This document shows, one piece after another, positions 1-9,022 of a DNA stretch of 64,000 bases. Origin of the DNA: an uncultured Armatimonadota bacterium (GTDB lineage Bacteria > Armatimonadota > Fimbriimonadia > Fimbriimonadales > Fimbriimonadaceae); NCBI GenBank assembly GCA_903899015.1, contig CAIUHP010000025.1, forward strand, positions 84,316 to 148,315, in the 5' to 3' direction. Under the pieces are notes generated by a model that was not told where the DNA came from, ran no database searches, and saw nothing but the letters and a program-made list of their open reading frames with translations. A program made the position numbers and the translations under genes. The first letter of the stretch is position 1. Every line of letters starts with the position of its first letter.

Positions 1-2
1 GT

Positions 3-77
3 CTACTTGGAACATGTGGTGGCTTTGCGACGATTGACTTGCTTGAGTTCGCCGGTGCCCGGGTTGCAACGGTTTAA
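3..77 (+). CDS. Possible C-terminal end of a gene entering from the left
   Basis: Frame 3 is open from the left edge to a TAA at 75-77 and reads as a hydrophobic tail ending in GARVATV. It would converge on, and overlap by a few bases, the HAD gene on the other strand. Only 24 codons are visible, so no family can be named, and a chance open frame is equally possible. Confidence 0.3.
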   Translation, partial: LLGTCGGFATIDLLEFAGARVATV

Positions 78-721
78 AGACGAGTCTCCTGAGAGCTCAT
101 GAACTGAGAAACGAGCCCTCCAAAGGAATCGAATGAAAACTCGGGAGCATCGCAAGATTGAAATCCGTAGGATACGAATGCGAACGGGATCCCGCAGTCG
201 ATCGCTGCTTTCTGGTCCCCAGGAGTGTCACCGACCATGACGGGCGAAACAAGCTTATTGCGCTCAATAACTCGCCTTAGGTTCTCAGATTTAGGGCATC
301 CAGTATTGCCCCAACACTCGAAATCGTCAAAGAATTTGCCGAATCCTGAAAGCCTGAGGAAGGTCTCGATGTAGCCGCTCTGGCAATTACTCACAATGAA
401 GAGCCGGTATTTCTCACTCAGAATACGTAGACCCGCTTCAACTCCTTCGTAAATCTCGCCGCCTAATCGCTCAATTGCAACGCCGTCTTCAACGGTTGTG
501 TCATCGACCAAGATTTGAATCTGACTGGGGGACAGGTCGGCGAACGTTAGGCGGATACATTCCTCATGCGGACGCCCAGTAACTTTTCGGACATCATCCG
601 GCTCAATTCGCCGATATTCAATCGAATGGCGGGCAAGGACTTCGTTCCAAGCCACCGCACAAGCGGGACATGTGTCCCACAAGGTGCCATCGAGATCAAA
701 AACTAAAGCGTCAAATGCCAT
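74..721 (-). CDS. HAD-superfamily hydrolase, phosphoglycolate phosphatase-like
   Basis: Probable soluble phosphatase of the HAD superfamily, 215 residues, the usual length for subfamily IA. Motif I is DLDGT with nucleophile Asp9 and acid Asp11. Motif II is the VSN stretch in the middle of the protein, a conserved Lys sits in GCPKSE, and motif III is VGDTPGD with the two metal-binding acidic positions. The segment between motifs I and II is long enough for a helical cap domain. The substrate cannot be read from sequence; phosphoglycolate or another small phosphomonoester is the family default. No clear Shine-Dalgarno sequence precedes the ATG. It is the last gene of a minus-strand run. Confidence 0.85.
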   Translation of the reverse strand: MAFDALVFDLDGTLWDTCPACAVAWNEVLARHSIEYRRIEPDDVRKVTGRPHEECIRLTFADLSPSQIQILVDDTTVEDGVAIERLGGEIYEGVEAGLRILSEKYRLFIVSNCQSGYIETFLRLSGFGKFFDDFECWGNTGCPKSENLRRVIERNKLVSPVMVGDTPGDQKAAIDCGIPFAFVSYGFQSCDAPEFSFDSFGGLVSQFMSSQETRL

Positions 722-737
722 CTGGCACTCAGTATGG

Positions 738-3251
738 CTACTTATCGGTTGGTGTCTTTTGAAACCATCGATCCAGGAATTTCGAGATTCGATCAGGCTT
801 GATTTCTGTCAGATCTACTGCTACCGGACTGGGGGTATTTAGTCGATATCTCAAATTTCTCGTCACAACCGTGGAGGGTTCTTCTTCAAGTCCATAGGTG
901 GAGATGAAGTCTGGGAACTTAGCCGAACGATTACCGGGATCAAATTTGGGAAGTGGTTCTCCGGGTAACCAACGCACTACAAACTGTCCCATCGCAGGAG
1001 GCAAGTGGATGACCGTTGATCGCGGCCTAACGTACACCGGAACCTGTATATCGATCAACCGATTAAAGAAATCTTGAGTTGCCTTCAGGTTTTGGCTCGC
1101 ACGATATCCATTCCAAGCTTCCAACATTAAGCGCATATCTTGAGACTCATCGTTGGTCCCACCAACCTTCTGGTAGGCGTAGTCAGGAAAGAAAGGTTGC
1201 TCTAAATCGATGTCGATGTACATTTCGGGATCGTCGATATCGATTGGGTCAATGTGATGCTCACGAAGAAATGCCAACCGCATCTCATCGGAGTAGCCAA
1301 ACTCGTTTAAGAAGCCCAACCATTTGGGATATCCACCGTAATTGGTGTGGTCGTCAGTCGGTTCGTAGCCCAGAGGCTCGGAATCGAGGAGAATGATTCC
1401 ATCGAGGCCAGGTTGGTGAGCCAGCTTAGCAAGTTCGTCCCACCGACGATTAAGATCCGGTGCCGATGGATCCAGCAGGTCATAGACCCATGTCGATCCG
1501 TTGCCAGACAACTCGGACGACCGGACCTGATTTTGCCAATCCGCGATTTGCGCGCGCCTCATTGACAATTGCGAACCGGTATCGCCCAGCATGTCGCGAT
1601 CGACGGACTGCCTATTCACTTGGCTCATTGCTCGCCAAGGGCGAATCGCCAGGCACACCTTCACACCACGGTTTAAACAAGCAGTCAATGCTGCAGCGTT
1701 GTGGGTATCAAGCCAAACCTCGCTTAATCCATGCTGTTTTGCAGCATCGATGGCGGCTTGAGCAGTGGAAGGCGACTCGCTATGTACGACAATCGGGTGC
1801 CTTCCGGTCGGATAAAGTTTGAATAAACTTGTATCTTCGGGTTGCTCGTGGGGAGTGTAGGTGGGCGGATCAAACACCATCCGTAGACCTAGATTGGAGC
1901 TTTCAGGCTTGAGGGATTCGCCAGACGGAAGTACGAATGAAAATTGGACATTCGAGTGGAGACCTACACTATCTACCAACAATCCTGATGTGGGCTGGTT
2001 CAAGGAAGTCTGCTCCAAGAAGCTACGAATCCCAGGCGTTAGATTGGAAGCAGAAATCTTGTCATCAGGAAAGAATCGTCCTTCAGCTTTTTCGAGATAT
2101 CCAAGCGTCCGATCGTCCGGGGCGAGTGGATCCTTTGGATCAAACTTGATGAGCGATAAATTCCCGGACTTCAGAACTTGTTTACGCCACTGGTCTTGTC
2201 TCGTCGTAAGCTGTTTGTCGGCATTCCCTTTCCAGGCAGCAAAGTTCAATTTTCGAGGTGCCGAACCTTCGATATCTGAGGTTAGGACGAATGCCGATCC
2301 GACGCTCCTATAGGTTCCTGTCACGCAGAGCGCGAGCGATTCCAGCACTTCTCGAACCCTTAGTTTAGAACCCACCACGCTTACGGGGAGATTGGCAACT
2401 CTCAGGTGTGCATGGATTTCAGTCCCCGTGAGGGTGCTGATTCTTTTGAGAATCTCTTTAACGCTTATTTGGGAAGGCAGTTGAATTTCGGAATCAAAAA
2501 TGGACGATTGGTAATTGAGTTGAGAGGCTTTTAACTTGTTTGGTACAACCTGGCGCGCATCGTTACCAAACGCCTTTTTCTGCTCCGATTCTGATCGAAC
2601 CGATACCTTCTTGCCGCGTTGTGCCAGAAGGTCACTGCTGACAGCTCCCGTGTAGGAACGTGCGTTGCCCTGAAGCCCAATTTCAAAATCCAATCCTAAC
2701 TGAATCTTGACTCGCACCTGATTCAGTTGGTCTCCCTTCAACTCCCCTCTGCCAGTTTCGGACTCGTAGCTACCTTTGTCGGAAACTTTGATGGTTGTCC
2801 AAGCAAATGGGCTCGGTACAAGGGATTTAAAGACCTTTTGTTGCTCTTCTTGGAGGTCTCGAATGCCAATTCCCTGAGTCGTGGCAGTTTCGACTTGACG
2901 CGAGTTCAACGTTGACAAAAGGTAGAGGACCTTTGCGTCCATTGGAAGGCCATCGTACATATTCGGTTCTTTCGGCGAATCATCGATGAGCACCATATCG
3001 GTCGGGACGATTGCAGTTAGCTTGCCGATTTTGACTGCCTTTCGATTAAACGCCTGTAGGTTGGTCGGAGCGAGTTTTGTGCGCGTACCTTCCGCGTTAA
3101 GCACAATCAAGGCGCCCTTCTGACCGGGATCCCAATTTTGCTTTTCAAGGTATGTCGCGAGCGATTGCGGTTGCTGAGCAACAGCAGTTGCCACAAGCGA
3201 CAAGCTTGTCCCTAAGAAACTGCACTTAAACCAATTGGGATTGAAATTCAT
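738..3251 (-). CDS. Large secreted protein with STN-like and TIM-barrel-like regions
   Basis: Protein of 837 residues, exported by a signal peptide ending near VATAVAQQ. I chose the ATG at 3251 because AGAAGG lies just upstream; the longer open frame would overlap the preceding gene and bury the signal peptide. Residues near 260-330 (ISVKEILKRISTLTG and following) resemble the secretin and TonB short N-terminal (STN) fold. The C-terminal half contains DGIILLDSEPLGYEP and other strand-helix patterns like the uncharacterised glycoside-hydrolase-like TIM barrels of Planctomycetes and Armatimonadota. Catalytic residues cannot be assigned. The role is unknown; the domain pairing is my inference from pattern and is only moderately secure. 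Neighbours are a HAD phosphatase and a DUF2314 gene. Confidence 0.7.
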   Translation of the reverse strand: MNFNPNWFKCSFLGTSLSLVATAVAQQPQSLATYLEKQNWDPGQKGALIVLNAEGTRTKLAPTNLQAFNRKAVKIGKLTAIVPTDMVLIDDSPKEPNMYDGLPMDAKVLYLLSTLNSRQVETATTQGIGIRDLQEEQQKVFKSLVPSPFAWTTIKVSDKGSYESETGRGELKGDQLNQVRVKIQLGLDFEIGLQGNARSYTGAVSSDLLAQRGKKVSVRSESEQKKAFGNDARQVVPNKLKASQLNYQSSIFDSEIQLPSQISVKEILKRISTLTGTEIHAHLRVANLPVSVVGSKLRVREVLESLALCVTGTYRSVGSAFVLTSDIEGSAPRKLNFAAWKGNADKQLTTRQDQWRKQVLKSGNLSLIKFDPKDPLAPDDRTLGYLEKAEGRFFPDDKISASNLTPGIRSFLEQTSLNQPTSGLLVDSVGLHSNVQFSFVLPSGESLKPESSNLGLRMVFDPPTYTPHEQPEDTSLFKLYPTGRHPIVVHSESPSTAQAAIDAAKQHGLSEVWLDTHNAAALTACLNRGVKVCLAIRPWRAMSQVNRQSVDRDMLGDTGSQLSMRRAQIADWQNQVRSSELSGNGSTWVYDLLDPSAPDLNRRWDELAKLAHQPGLDGIILLDSEPLGYEPTDDHTNYGGYPKWLGFLNEFGYSDEMRLAFLREHHIDPIDIDDPEMYIDIDLEQPFFPDYAYQKVGGTNDESQDMRLMLEAWNGYRASQNLKATQDFFNRLIDIQVPVYVRPRSTVIHLPPAMGQFVVRWLPGEPLPKFDPGNRSAKFPDFISTYGLEEEPSTVVTRNLRYRLNTPSPVAVDLTEIKPDRISKFLDRWFQKTPTDK

Positions 3252-3309
3252 CAGCGAACCTTCTAATCGACGACGTTTGCAGAAGGCAAATTGGTGGGTA
3301 AGGAAGCTT

Positions 3310-3792
3310 TCAGCGACCAGATTGAGATTGGAGAACTTTTTCAGTTTCCATGCCTCGAATTCCATTCTCATCCTTTATAAGCCAATCGAATACGTCCTTC
3401 TTTTTCACAACTACCGTGTCTCCCTTCTTCTTTCCGGGCAACGCGATAGGAACCTGATCAAGTGTTCCCGTAAACTCATCGCCCTTATAGGAAGGTGATC
3501 GAACCCATAAATATTCAAGTCCAGAAGGGGTCTTGAACGCCCCTTTTACGGCAAACCCCTCTCCGGGTTTTGGAGATAGTAGCTCTCTGATGAAGTCCGG
3601 TAATCCCTCTTGAGCCTTTTTGCTGGCTGCTTGCAAAGCGGGATCAGCATGGGCGATTCGCGCAACCGACTTCGATCCGCTCCCCATGGTTGCCACCATG
3701 AATGCAGCAATAAGCGTAAATGCGATGACCGCCCCAACAATGAACTTACGGTTGGCTGGTTTGCTTTTTAGGCTCAAGTGATTAGGCTCCAT
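3310..3792 (-). CDS. DUF2314 family membrane-anchored protein
   Basis: About 160 residues, with one N-terminal membrane segment (FIVGAVIAFTLIAAFMV) followed by a DUF2314-like domain. Visible DUF2314 features are the region LEYLWVRSP, the acidic YKGDEFTGTL and the closing stretch DVFDWLIKDENG. The family has no established biochemical function. I prefer the ATG at 3792 over the upstream start at 3837, because it overlaps the end of queD by only a few bases and is preceded by GGGCGGA, which suggests translational coupling to queD. The gene ends 58 bp before the large secreted protein. Confidence 0.75.
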   Translation of the reverse strand: MEPNHLSLKSKPANRKFIVGAVIAFTLIAAFMVATMGSGSKSVARIAHADPALQAASKKAQEGLPDFIRELLSPKPGEGFAVKGAFKTPSGLEYLWVRSPSYKGDEFTGTLDQVPIALPGKKKGDTVVVKKKDVFDWLIKDENGIRGMETEKVLQSQSGR

Positions 3793-4240
3793 ATTCCGCC
3801 CAACTGGACGGTGTTTCCCAAACTCGAATACGTTCAATCTGCACGCGATCAGGCTCGATGGTGTACTGACCTTGGTGGAAGCCCGCTTTCAAAGTTGCTT
3901 CCACAAAATCATAGATATCCTTTGCGATCGCCTCAGTAGTCGGCTCCTGATTCTCGAAAATGACCATCGCGTCTTCAGGATAGAGGGCTCGTAACGCCGG
4001 CAGAATCGGATCGTTAGAGTTCACGGCCATCGCGTGATCATAGCGCTCGATGTAATCGTTCATGGCAAGCTTGAGCGCTTTGAAATCGACGAGCATCCCG
4101 TGCCCGTCGAGAGAATCACCCGAGACGATCACTTCCACGGTGCGGGTGTGGCCGTGTGGATACTTGCACCGCTCCGGGTGTTTGCTGAGCATGTGTCCGC
4201 TTTCAACGGTGAACGTCTTGCAGACGCGATACTTGGCCAC
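3782..4240 (-). CDS. queD: 6-pyruvoyl-tetrahydropterin synthase / 6-carboxytetrahydropterin synthase (QueD-like)
   Basis: Member of the QueD/PTPS family, 152 residues. These enzymes convert 7,8-dihydroneopterin triphosphate to carboxy- or pyruvoyl-tetrahydropterin in queuosine or pterin synthesis. Zinc ligands are His16, His29 and His31 (the HGH motif) and the catalytic Cys is Cys25, four residues before HGH, as in QueD enzymes. The start is GTG at 4240. A TATAGT hexamer lies 11 bases upstream, so the transcript leader may be very short. No other queuosine gene lies in the window, so the choice between QueD and PTPS activity is based on the retained Cys and length. Confidence 0.88.
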   Translation of the reverse strand: MAKYRVCKTFTVESGHMLSKHPERCKYPHGHTRTVEVIVSGDSLDGHGMLVDFKALKLAMNDYIERYDHAMAVNSNDPILPALRALYPEDAMVIFENQEPTTEAIAKDIYDFVEATLKAGFHQGQYTIEPDRVQIERIRVWETPSSWAEYGA

Positions 4241-4319
4241 CCCTAAAGTTTACTATAGGCCAGCAAACAGTCCCTCATTGTTGCTTCTTGAGGGTGAATA
4301 CATCGTCCGACTTGAAGTC

Positions 4320-4682
4320 TCACTTCGATGTCATCGACTTTCCATCGTCGCTCAAAATGAAAACGGAGTGATTCTTCCCATCGTCGCTGTCCAGCTTCAC
4401 TTCGTTTCCTTCGATCGTGTATTTGCCTTCCTGACTTCCTACGTTCATCGTCATCTTGTATCGCCCTTTGTCGTTGAACTCAAAGCTCAATGGACCCACA
4501 AAACTCGAGATAAAGCCTTTCACACCATTAGCAAAGCTCTGGGCCAACGAGTTGTCCTTTGGGTCACTTTTGATCGAGGCTGCAATATCCCCTTTCCAAG
4601 TTCCGACAACCCGTTGACTTGCAGAACTGCAACCGATGACGGCGACAGCCGCCAACAAAGATAGAGGAAGAAATGCGCGCAT
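4320..4682 (-). CDS. Small lipoprotein, lipocalin-like
   Basis: Predicted lipoprotein of 120 residues. The signal peptide ends in a lipobox, VIGC, with the lipidated Cys at position 18. The mature part starts with VVGTWKGD and continues with alternating strands (FEFNDKGRYKMTM, GKYTIEGNEVKL), a pattern common in small lipocalin-like or META-like domains. That fold is inferred from pattern only; no function can be given. It stands alone, 19 bases from the rhodanese gene upstream of it, and could be co-transcribed with it. Confidence 0.75.
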   Translation of the reverse strand: MRAFLPLSLLAAVAVIGCSSASQRVVGTWKGDIAASIKSDPKDNSLAQSFANGVKGFISSFVGPLSFEFNDKGRYKMTMNVGSQEGKYTIEGNEVKLDSDDGKNHSVFILSDDGKSMTSK

Positions 4683-4701
4683 AGGATGTGTACGGTTAGA
4701 G

Positions 4702-5085
4702 TCAGTCTTGGGTTGTAGGTAATTCTCGAGTGACCCAACCAGTCCACCCTTCTTTCATGCTCAGCACGTGAGTAAACCCCATATGTTGGAGGGTCTTTGC
4801 GGCGAGCGCGCTGCGATGTCCGCCCCCACAATAACAAACGATCTTCTGACTTCTGTCGGCTAGTCGTTCGTCGCGTTTGTAGTGCTCAAGGTCCGCTCGA
4901 ACTTCCAAGAAGCCTCGTGGAAAGTTGATCGCTCCCCCTAAGTGGCCGGCGTCAAATTCATCAGGTTCCCTAACATCAATTATAGTGTAGGATGGGTCCT
5001 TCTGGAGTTCCACAACCTCTTCAGGGGTGACTTCCTTGACTGTTAGGAGAGCCTGAGTTACAAAATCGTGTAAGGATTTCGGCAT
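4702..5085 (-). CDS. Rhodanese-domain protein
   Basis: Single-domain rhodanese, 127 residues. The first half has the family pattern TIIDVREPDEFDAGHL followed by AINFPRG. The active-site loop is CGGGHRS in the segment IVCYCGGGHRSA, giving a catalytic cysteine able to carry a persulfide. Proteins of this kind move sulfane sulfur or act as small thiol phosphatase-like domains; the acceptor is unknown. The N-terminal 15 residues form a short extra helix. It lies between a DUF58 gene and a lipoprotein gene on the same strand. Confidence 0.87.
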   Translation of the reverse strand: MPKSLHDFVTQALLTVKEVTPEEVVELQKDPSYTIIDVREPDEFDAGHLGGAINFPRGFLEVRADLEHYKRDERLADRSQKIVCYCGGGHRSALAAKTLQHMGFTHVLSMKEGWTGWVTRELPTTQD

Positions 5086-5130
5086 TTCCTAGAGTTAGAC
5101 ATGTCGAGCCAAAGACCGAAGAATGGTTCC

Positions 5131-6438
5131 TTACAGTAGGCTTCGCTCTTTAACCTTGAAGTAATAGCTCACTAAGTTTGCTGCAAGGTCCTGGGGTTCC
5201 GATTCAAGGTTGTGGATGCCTGCAGTACCGACCACTGCGGTTGCGGCTCGGCGATCTTCCATCAGAACGTTTGCGGCCGCTTTTCGGTACATTCCCTCGA
5301 TGTTCTGCACATCTAGATGAAGAACTTCGTCGATCTTTGGGTCTTGCACTCGGCAGATCATAGCGAGGTGCCGGCGTGCAAGAGCCCCAAAAGCAATCGC
5401 CAAATCTCGTGCGCGATCGACGTCCTCATAGTCGGTAAAGTTGACGATCAGCGAACGGCGCTTCCACCGAGTTGTGAGATACGAGAACGCTGCCACTGGA
5501 TCGGACTCAACCGGCTCCGCCACCAAATCATGGATGGCTTCGATGATAATCCCGACTTGAGCCCGTCCCTTGCGAGGAGGAATGTATCTGCGAACGGTAT
5601 CGGCATAAACCAATAACCCGACAAAATCGCCTGCCATCGCGGCTGCGTTAGTCAGCATCAGAAGAGCGTCAAGCACGTGATCGAGCTTGCGAACTCCGTC
5701 AACTTCTGCGAGCATATGACGGCCGATATCGATGCATACGATGACACTTTGATTGCGCTCTTGTTCAAACTGCCTTACGACAAGCTTGCCTCGCCGGGCC
5801 GATGCCTTCCAGTCGATTTTTCGGTAGTCGTCGCCCTCGGTGTACTCGCGTAAAGATTCAAAATCACTTCCGAGCCCCCTCATGCGAGATTTCCGAATTC
5901 CAAGCTCTTTTAAGCGACCTTGTTGTTTGAGAAGATCGAACTCACGAAGAGCCAGAACATTGGGATAGACACGAACGGGCTGCTCGGTAGGCAGTCTCAC
6001 CTGCTTGACAGCCAGTCCAAGCGGACAATCAATTCGAAGAAACGTACCCTTGAACGATTCTGAGCCTCGCTCGAAGGGAGTCACGTAATACGAAAGCTCA
6101 ATTGGGAATTGAGTAGGTATCTCGACTTTAAATTCCTTCTGACTCGCTAAAAAGAATGCCGGTGGCTCATCTCTAAGTAAGGCCCGAATTGTCTGAACCC
6201 CCTCGTTATGAATTTCCAACGTGATTTTGTTTGCTGCTCGTACCGACAGCACGGAATCAAATCGACGCTTAATAATCAGGCGCGAAGTAGATGGCGCAAG
6301 AAATGTCGAACCATATGCGACACCGATTAGGATGAGATCGTAGAGAACGACAAGCGACGGCGTCCCTACGGCAGCGGATATCGCCGCGAGCGGAATACCG
6401 ATCGCAACCATCAGCCAGAATCTTTTCGTCGGTACCAT
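5131..6438 (-). CDS. DUF58 (MoxR-associated, vWA-like) membrane protein
   Basis: About 435 residues. Two N-terminal membrane helices are followed by a beta-rich stretch and the DUF58 core, seen as DYRKIDWKASARRGKL and the following FEQERNQ-VIVCIDIGRHM. That last segment is a degenerate vWA metal site. The ATG at 6438 has GAGG eight bases upstream; a GTG at 6465 is less well supported. DUF58 proteins usually sit next to a MoxR ATPase and act in envelope or stress functions, but no MoxR gene is visible here. It is divergent from an RDD gene, a pair also found in MoxR clusters. Confidence 0.85.
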   Translation of the reverse strand: MVPTKRFWLMVAIGIPLAAISAAVGTPSLVVLYDLILIGVAYGSTFLAPSTSRLIIKRRFDSVLSVRAANKITLEIHNEGVQTIRALLRDEPPAFFLASQKEFKVEIPTQFPIELSYYVTPFERGSESFKGTFLRIDCPLGLAVKQVRLPTEQPVRVYPNVLALREFDLLKQQGRLKELGIRKSRMRGLGSDFESLREYTEGDDYRKIDWKASARRGKLVVRQFEQERNQSVIVCIDIGRHMLAEVDGVRKLDHVLDALLMLTNAAAMAGDFVGLLVYADTVRRYIPPRKGRAQVGIIIEAIHDLVAEPVESDPVAAFSYLTTRWKRRSLIVNFTDYEDVDRARDLAIAFGALARRHLAMICRVQDPKIDEVLHLDVQNIEGMYRKAAANVLMEDRRAATAVVGTAGIHNLESEPQDLAANLVSYYFKVKERSLL

Positions 6439-6467
6439 CCGTATTGCCTCGCAGGTAGCATCCACCC

Positions 6468-7214
6468 ATGGATCAAGATCTTACGATCCTTAGTCCCGAG
6501 AAGACCATCATAACTTACCGGCTCGCTGGGCTGGGAAGTCGCGTCAGTGCGCATATTATTGATCTAATTGTCGTGATGATCGGAACGGCTGGGTTTGATA
6601 TGGGCGCCAGCTTTGTGATTGGCCGGGTCAGTCCGGAACTTGCACAAGGCGTGGTTTTGTTCATGTCTTTTATCATTCCCTTTGCCTATTTCATTCTTCT
6701 TGAAGGGTACTGGAACGGACAAACGATCGGAAAGCGAGCTATGGGAATTCGCGTTCGATTGGTTGATGGAACACCGATAACGCCATTAGCAGCACTTGGC
6801 CGTAACATCATGCGACCGGCTGACATGTTGCCGGGACCGTATTTTGTAGGTTTCTTAGCGATCTTTACAAATCTGCGCTCTCAACGGTTGGGTGACCAAA
6901 TCGCAAATACCGTTGTTTGTTATGAAAAGCGACCGCCAATGGTATTTGCGGCCGCTCCCCATACGGTAGGTTTCCATCCGCTAGAACAAAACGTGGGAAC
7001 GCTTAAGGGTATGACGCAAGAGGAATACTACGCTTTGCGTAGATTTTGCGACCGGTTTCCTGAGCTGTCGAACGAAACCCAGAATCGGCTCATGAATGAA
7101 CTATGGGCACCCATCGCCTCACGAAGAAAGGTTCCATCGCTTCCCAATGTTCACCCGATTTATCTGGCAGAAGCGGTTGTCATGAAGTACGGAAGAGACC
7201 ATGGACTTCTCTAA
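6468..7214 (+). CDS. RDD-family integral membrane protein
   Basis: Membrane protein of 248 residues. The N-terminal 150 residues carry an RDD domain: ISAHIIDLIVV with an Arg-Asp type pair in the first helix, three to four membrane helices, and the GQTIGKRAMGIRV loop typical of the family. The C-terminal 100 residues are soluble, rich in charged residues, and unknown. RDD proteins are suspected transporters or envelope modules. The gene starts 29 bases from the divergent DUF58 gene, so the two probably share a control region. No strong ribosome binding site is visible. Confidence 0.83.
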   Translation: MDQDLTILSPEKTIITYRLAGLGSRVSAHIIDLIVVMIGTAGFDMGASFVIGRVSPELAQGVVLFMSFIIPFAYFILLEGYWNGQTIGKRAMGIRVRLVDGTPITPLAALGRNIMRPADMLPGPYFVGFLAIFTNLRSQRLGDQIANTVVCYEKRPPMVFAAAPHTVGFHPLEQNVGTLKGMTQEEYYALRRFCDRFPELSNETQNRLMNELWAPIASRRKVPSLPNVHPIYLAEAVVMKYGRDHGLL

Positions 7215-7466
7215 AATAAAGTTGTTCAGAAAACGGGTTCTTCTAATGTGGATTACTTGTGGACGAGTGGGGAAGTGCGAGCATGTGTTAAGAACTCCCA
7301 TCCAAAACTTGTACATAGGCCGAGTTTCCCACCATGTTTTCCACAAAGCCTTTGTACAGGTTTGGAGACGTTTTAGGTTCGATTTCAACTCAAACTCCAG
7401 AATATTCTGCTCCGCTTATGAGGTTTTCCACACTAATGATCACCTTAACAGTAACGGTAAGATTTC
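7215..7466. other. Intergenic region with DnaA-box-like 9-mers ahead of recF
   Basis: A 252-bp gap. It holds two exact copies of TTTTCCACA, at 7337-7345 and 7424-7432, which fit the DnaA-box pattern TTWTNCACA. A weaker inverted match, TGTGGACGA, lies at 7258-7266. The open frames running through this stretch look like chance. recF and a DUF721 gene follow, as near the origin in many Actinobacteria. This could be part of a replication origin, but two boxes are few. Confidence 0.35.
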
Positions 7467-8612
7467 ATGATAAAAGAGGAAATTCTTAAGACAGATGGGA
7501 AAACCTCCAGTGACGAAAGATCACTTGCGGTTTCTTCTGTTCACCTGGATGGATTTCGGAACTATGAAAACGAGACGGTTCACCTGTCTTCTGGATTTAA
7601 TGTTTTAGCTGGGAAAAATGCTCAGGGAAAGACCAACTTCCTTGAAGCGATTTACCTTTTGTCGACTACGCGACTTCTGAGGGGACAACGAGACGCAGAA
7701 GCGATTCGACAAGGCCATTCAAAAGCGATCGCGACCGTCGAACTCAATGAGACCGAAACAAGGCTTTCTGTGGTGTTGGAAGCAGGCATCCGGAAGCGAG
7801 CCTCGATAAACGGGTTAACGCTTCCTCGTGCTGCCGACTTGATTGGCCGACTCCCATGTGTGTGCGTCAGCACTCTTGACATGGGAATCGTTCGAGGAGA
7901 ACCTTCCGACCGTAGGCTTTTTCTTGATTTGGAGCTTAGTTCGTTGTCTCCCGGCTACTTGCGGCACTTAACCCATTACAAGCGGGCTCTGGAGCAAAGA
8001 AACGCCTTGCTGAGGGATTCAAGGGAGTGGGTGCAACCTCCTGAGATGTTTGCTCCATGGGAAGATCAACTTGCGATCCATGGTGCGGCGATGAGGGTGG
8101 CTCGAGAAGAGTTTATTGAACGGCTTTCTCCCAAAGCCTCTGATGCCCACGCCGAGATAGGGGCGGGCGAGCATATACGGCTCCATATCGAAGCCAAAGA
8201 CCCCTCGAACACGCCGGAAGCACTCCTGAATTCCTTGGCAATGAGTCGTTCGAATGACATTGCCAGGGGGGGCACAAGTGTCGGTCCTCACCGAGATGAT
8301 CTTGCGATTGAGGTCGGGAATCGTGACGCCAGGATGTATGGCTCACAAGGTCAACAACGAACCGCCGTGATCTCGATGAAACTCGCAACTTTGGGAATTT
8401 CTCATGAAGAGCTAGGCATTCCACCGTTGCTTTTGCTTGACGATATTCTTTCAGACCTCGATGAAACGAGACGGGCACTTTTAGTCGACGCGGTCCTCGA
8501 AAAGGCAGGTCAGGCGGTCCTTACTTGTACAGAAGCATCGGCGGCTGGCTCCAAAATTCTTGAGAGCGCGAAGGTCTTCGAAGTCCAATCAGGCAAGGTG
8601 ATGGCGGCGTGA
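7467..8612 (+). CDS. recF: DNA replication and repair protein RecF
   Basis: RecF, 381 residues, the SMC-like ATPase that helps load RecA at gaps and stalled forks. The N-terminal part has VHLDGFRNYE and the Walker A motif GKNAQGKTN; the C-terminal part has GSQGQQRT (ABC signature region) and the Walker B LLLDDILSDLD. Length is normal, although the first 20 residues before the core are a little longer than usual. The stop overlaps the start of the next gene in GTGA, showing translational coupling. Upstream lies a gap with DnaA-box-like motifs. Confidence 0.96.
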   Translation: MIKEEILKTDGKTSSDERSLAVSSVHLDGFRNYENETVHLSSGFNVLAGKNAQGKTNFLEAIYLLSTTRLLRGQRDAEAIRQGHSKAIATVELNETETRLSVVLEAGIRKRASINGLTLPRAADLIGRLPCVCVSTLDMGIVRGEPSDRRLFLDLELSSLSPGYLRHLTHYKRALEQRNALLRDSREWVQPPEMFAPWEDQLAIHGAAMRVAREEFIERLSPKASDAHAEIGAGEHIRLHIEAKDPSNTPEALLNSLAMSRSNDIARGGTSVGPHRDDLAIEVGNRDARMYGSQGQQRTAVISMKLATLGISHEELGIPPLLLLDDILSDLDETRRALLVDAVLEKAGQAVLTCTEASAAGSKILESAKVFEVQSGKVMAA

Positions 8613-9022
8613 GAAAGGCTAAGGACGTTTTGAATTCCGCGATTGAGAATCACGAAATCTTGAGCGCGGCGAGAGCTCAAGCCATTTTGAGACGGTGGCC
8701 AGAAGTCGTGGGAACCATGTTAGCGGAGAAGTCTCATCCCGACCGCTATGGTCGCGGAACCGTTTGGGTTGCGGTTCAAGGTTCGGCGTGGGCTCAAGAG
8801 CTTCGAATGATGAAGGAGACTATCCTGACTCGCTTGGGAGATCTGTCGGGTGAGCCAAGTCTATTTAAAGATGTAAGGTTTGGAGTCCGTCCTTTGCCTA
8901 ATCGGATATCGGAGGATTCCACGAAACCGGCTGAAGAACCCGAACCGGACTTGCGAGAGTTAAGCATTCGTGAAATTGCCGAACGGCGACTGGCAAGGTG
9001 GAAGCATGAGGGACGAAGTTGA
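8609..9022 (+). CDS. DUF721 / DciA-family protein
   Basis: Protein of 137 residues with the DUF721 pattern: an N-terminal helix, then RWPEVVGTMLAEKSHPDRYGRGTVWVAVQGSAWAQELRMMKETIL. The family includes DciA, which recruits the replicative helicase in bacteria that lack DnaC or DnaI. The C-terminal tail is charged. It starts at GTG inside the recF stop (4-bp overlap). In many Actinobacteria the same recF-DUF721 pair lies beside oriC. The helicase-loader role is inferred from the family and context. Confidence 0.82.
   Translation: MRKAKDVLNSAIENHEILSAARAQAILRRWPEVVGTMLAEKSHPDRYGRGTVWVAVQGSAWAQELRMMKETILTRLGDLSGEPSLFKDVRFGVRPLPNRISEDSTKPAEEPEPDLRELSIREIAERRLARWKHEGRS

Noticed and set aside
4271..4300. 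CCCTCA/TGAGGG hairpin upstream of queD
   Set aside because: Short stem with no T tract; not convincing as a terminator.
7201..7470. Open frames on both strands between RDD gene and recF
   Set aside because: No ribosome binding sites, no recognisable protein pattern; the region fits regulatory DNA better.
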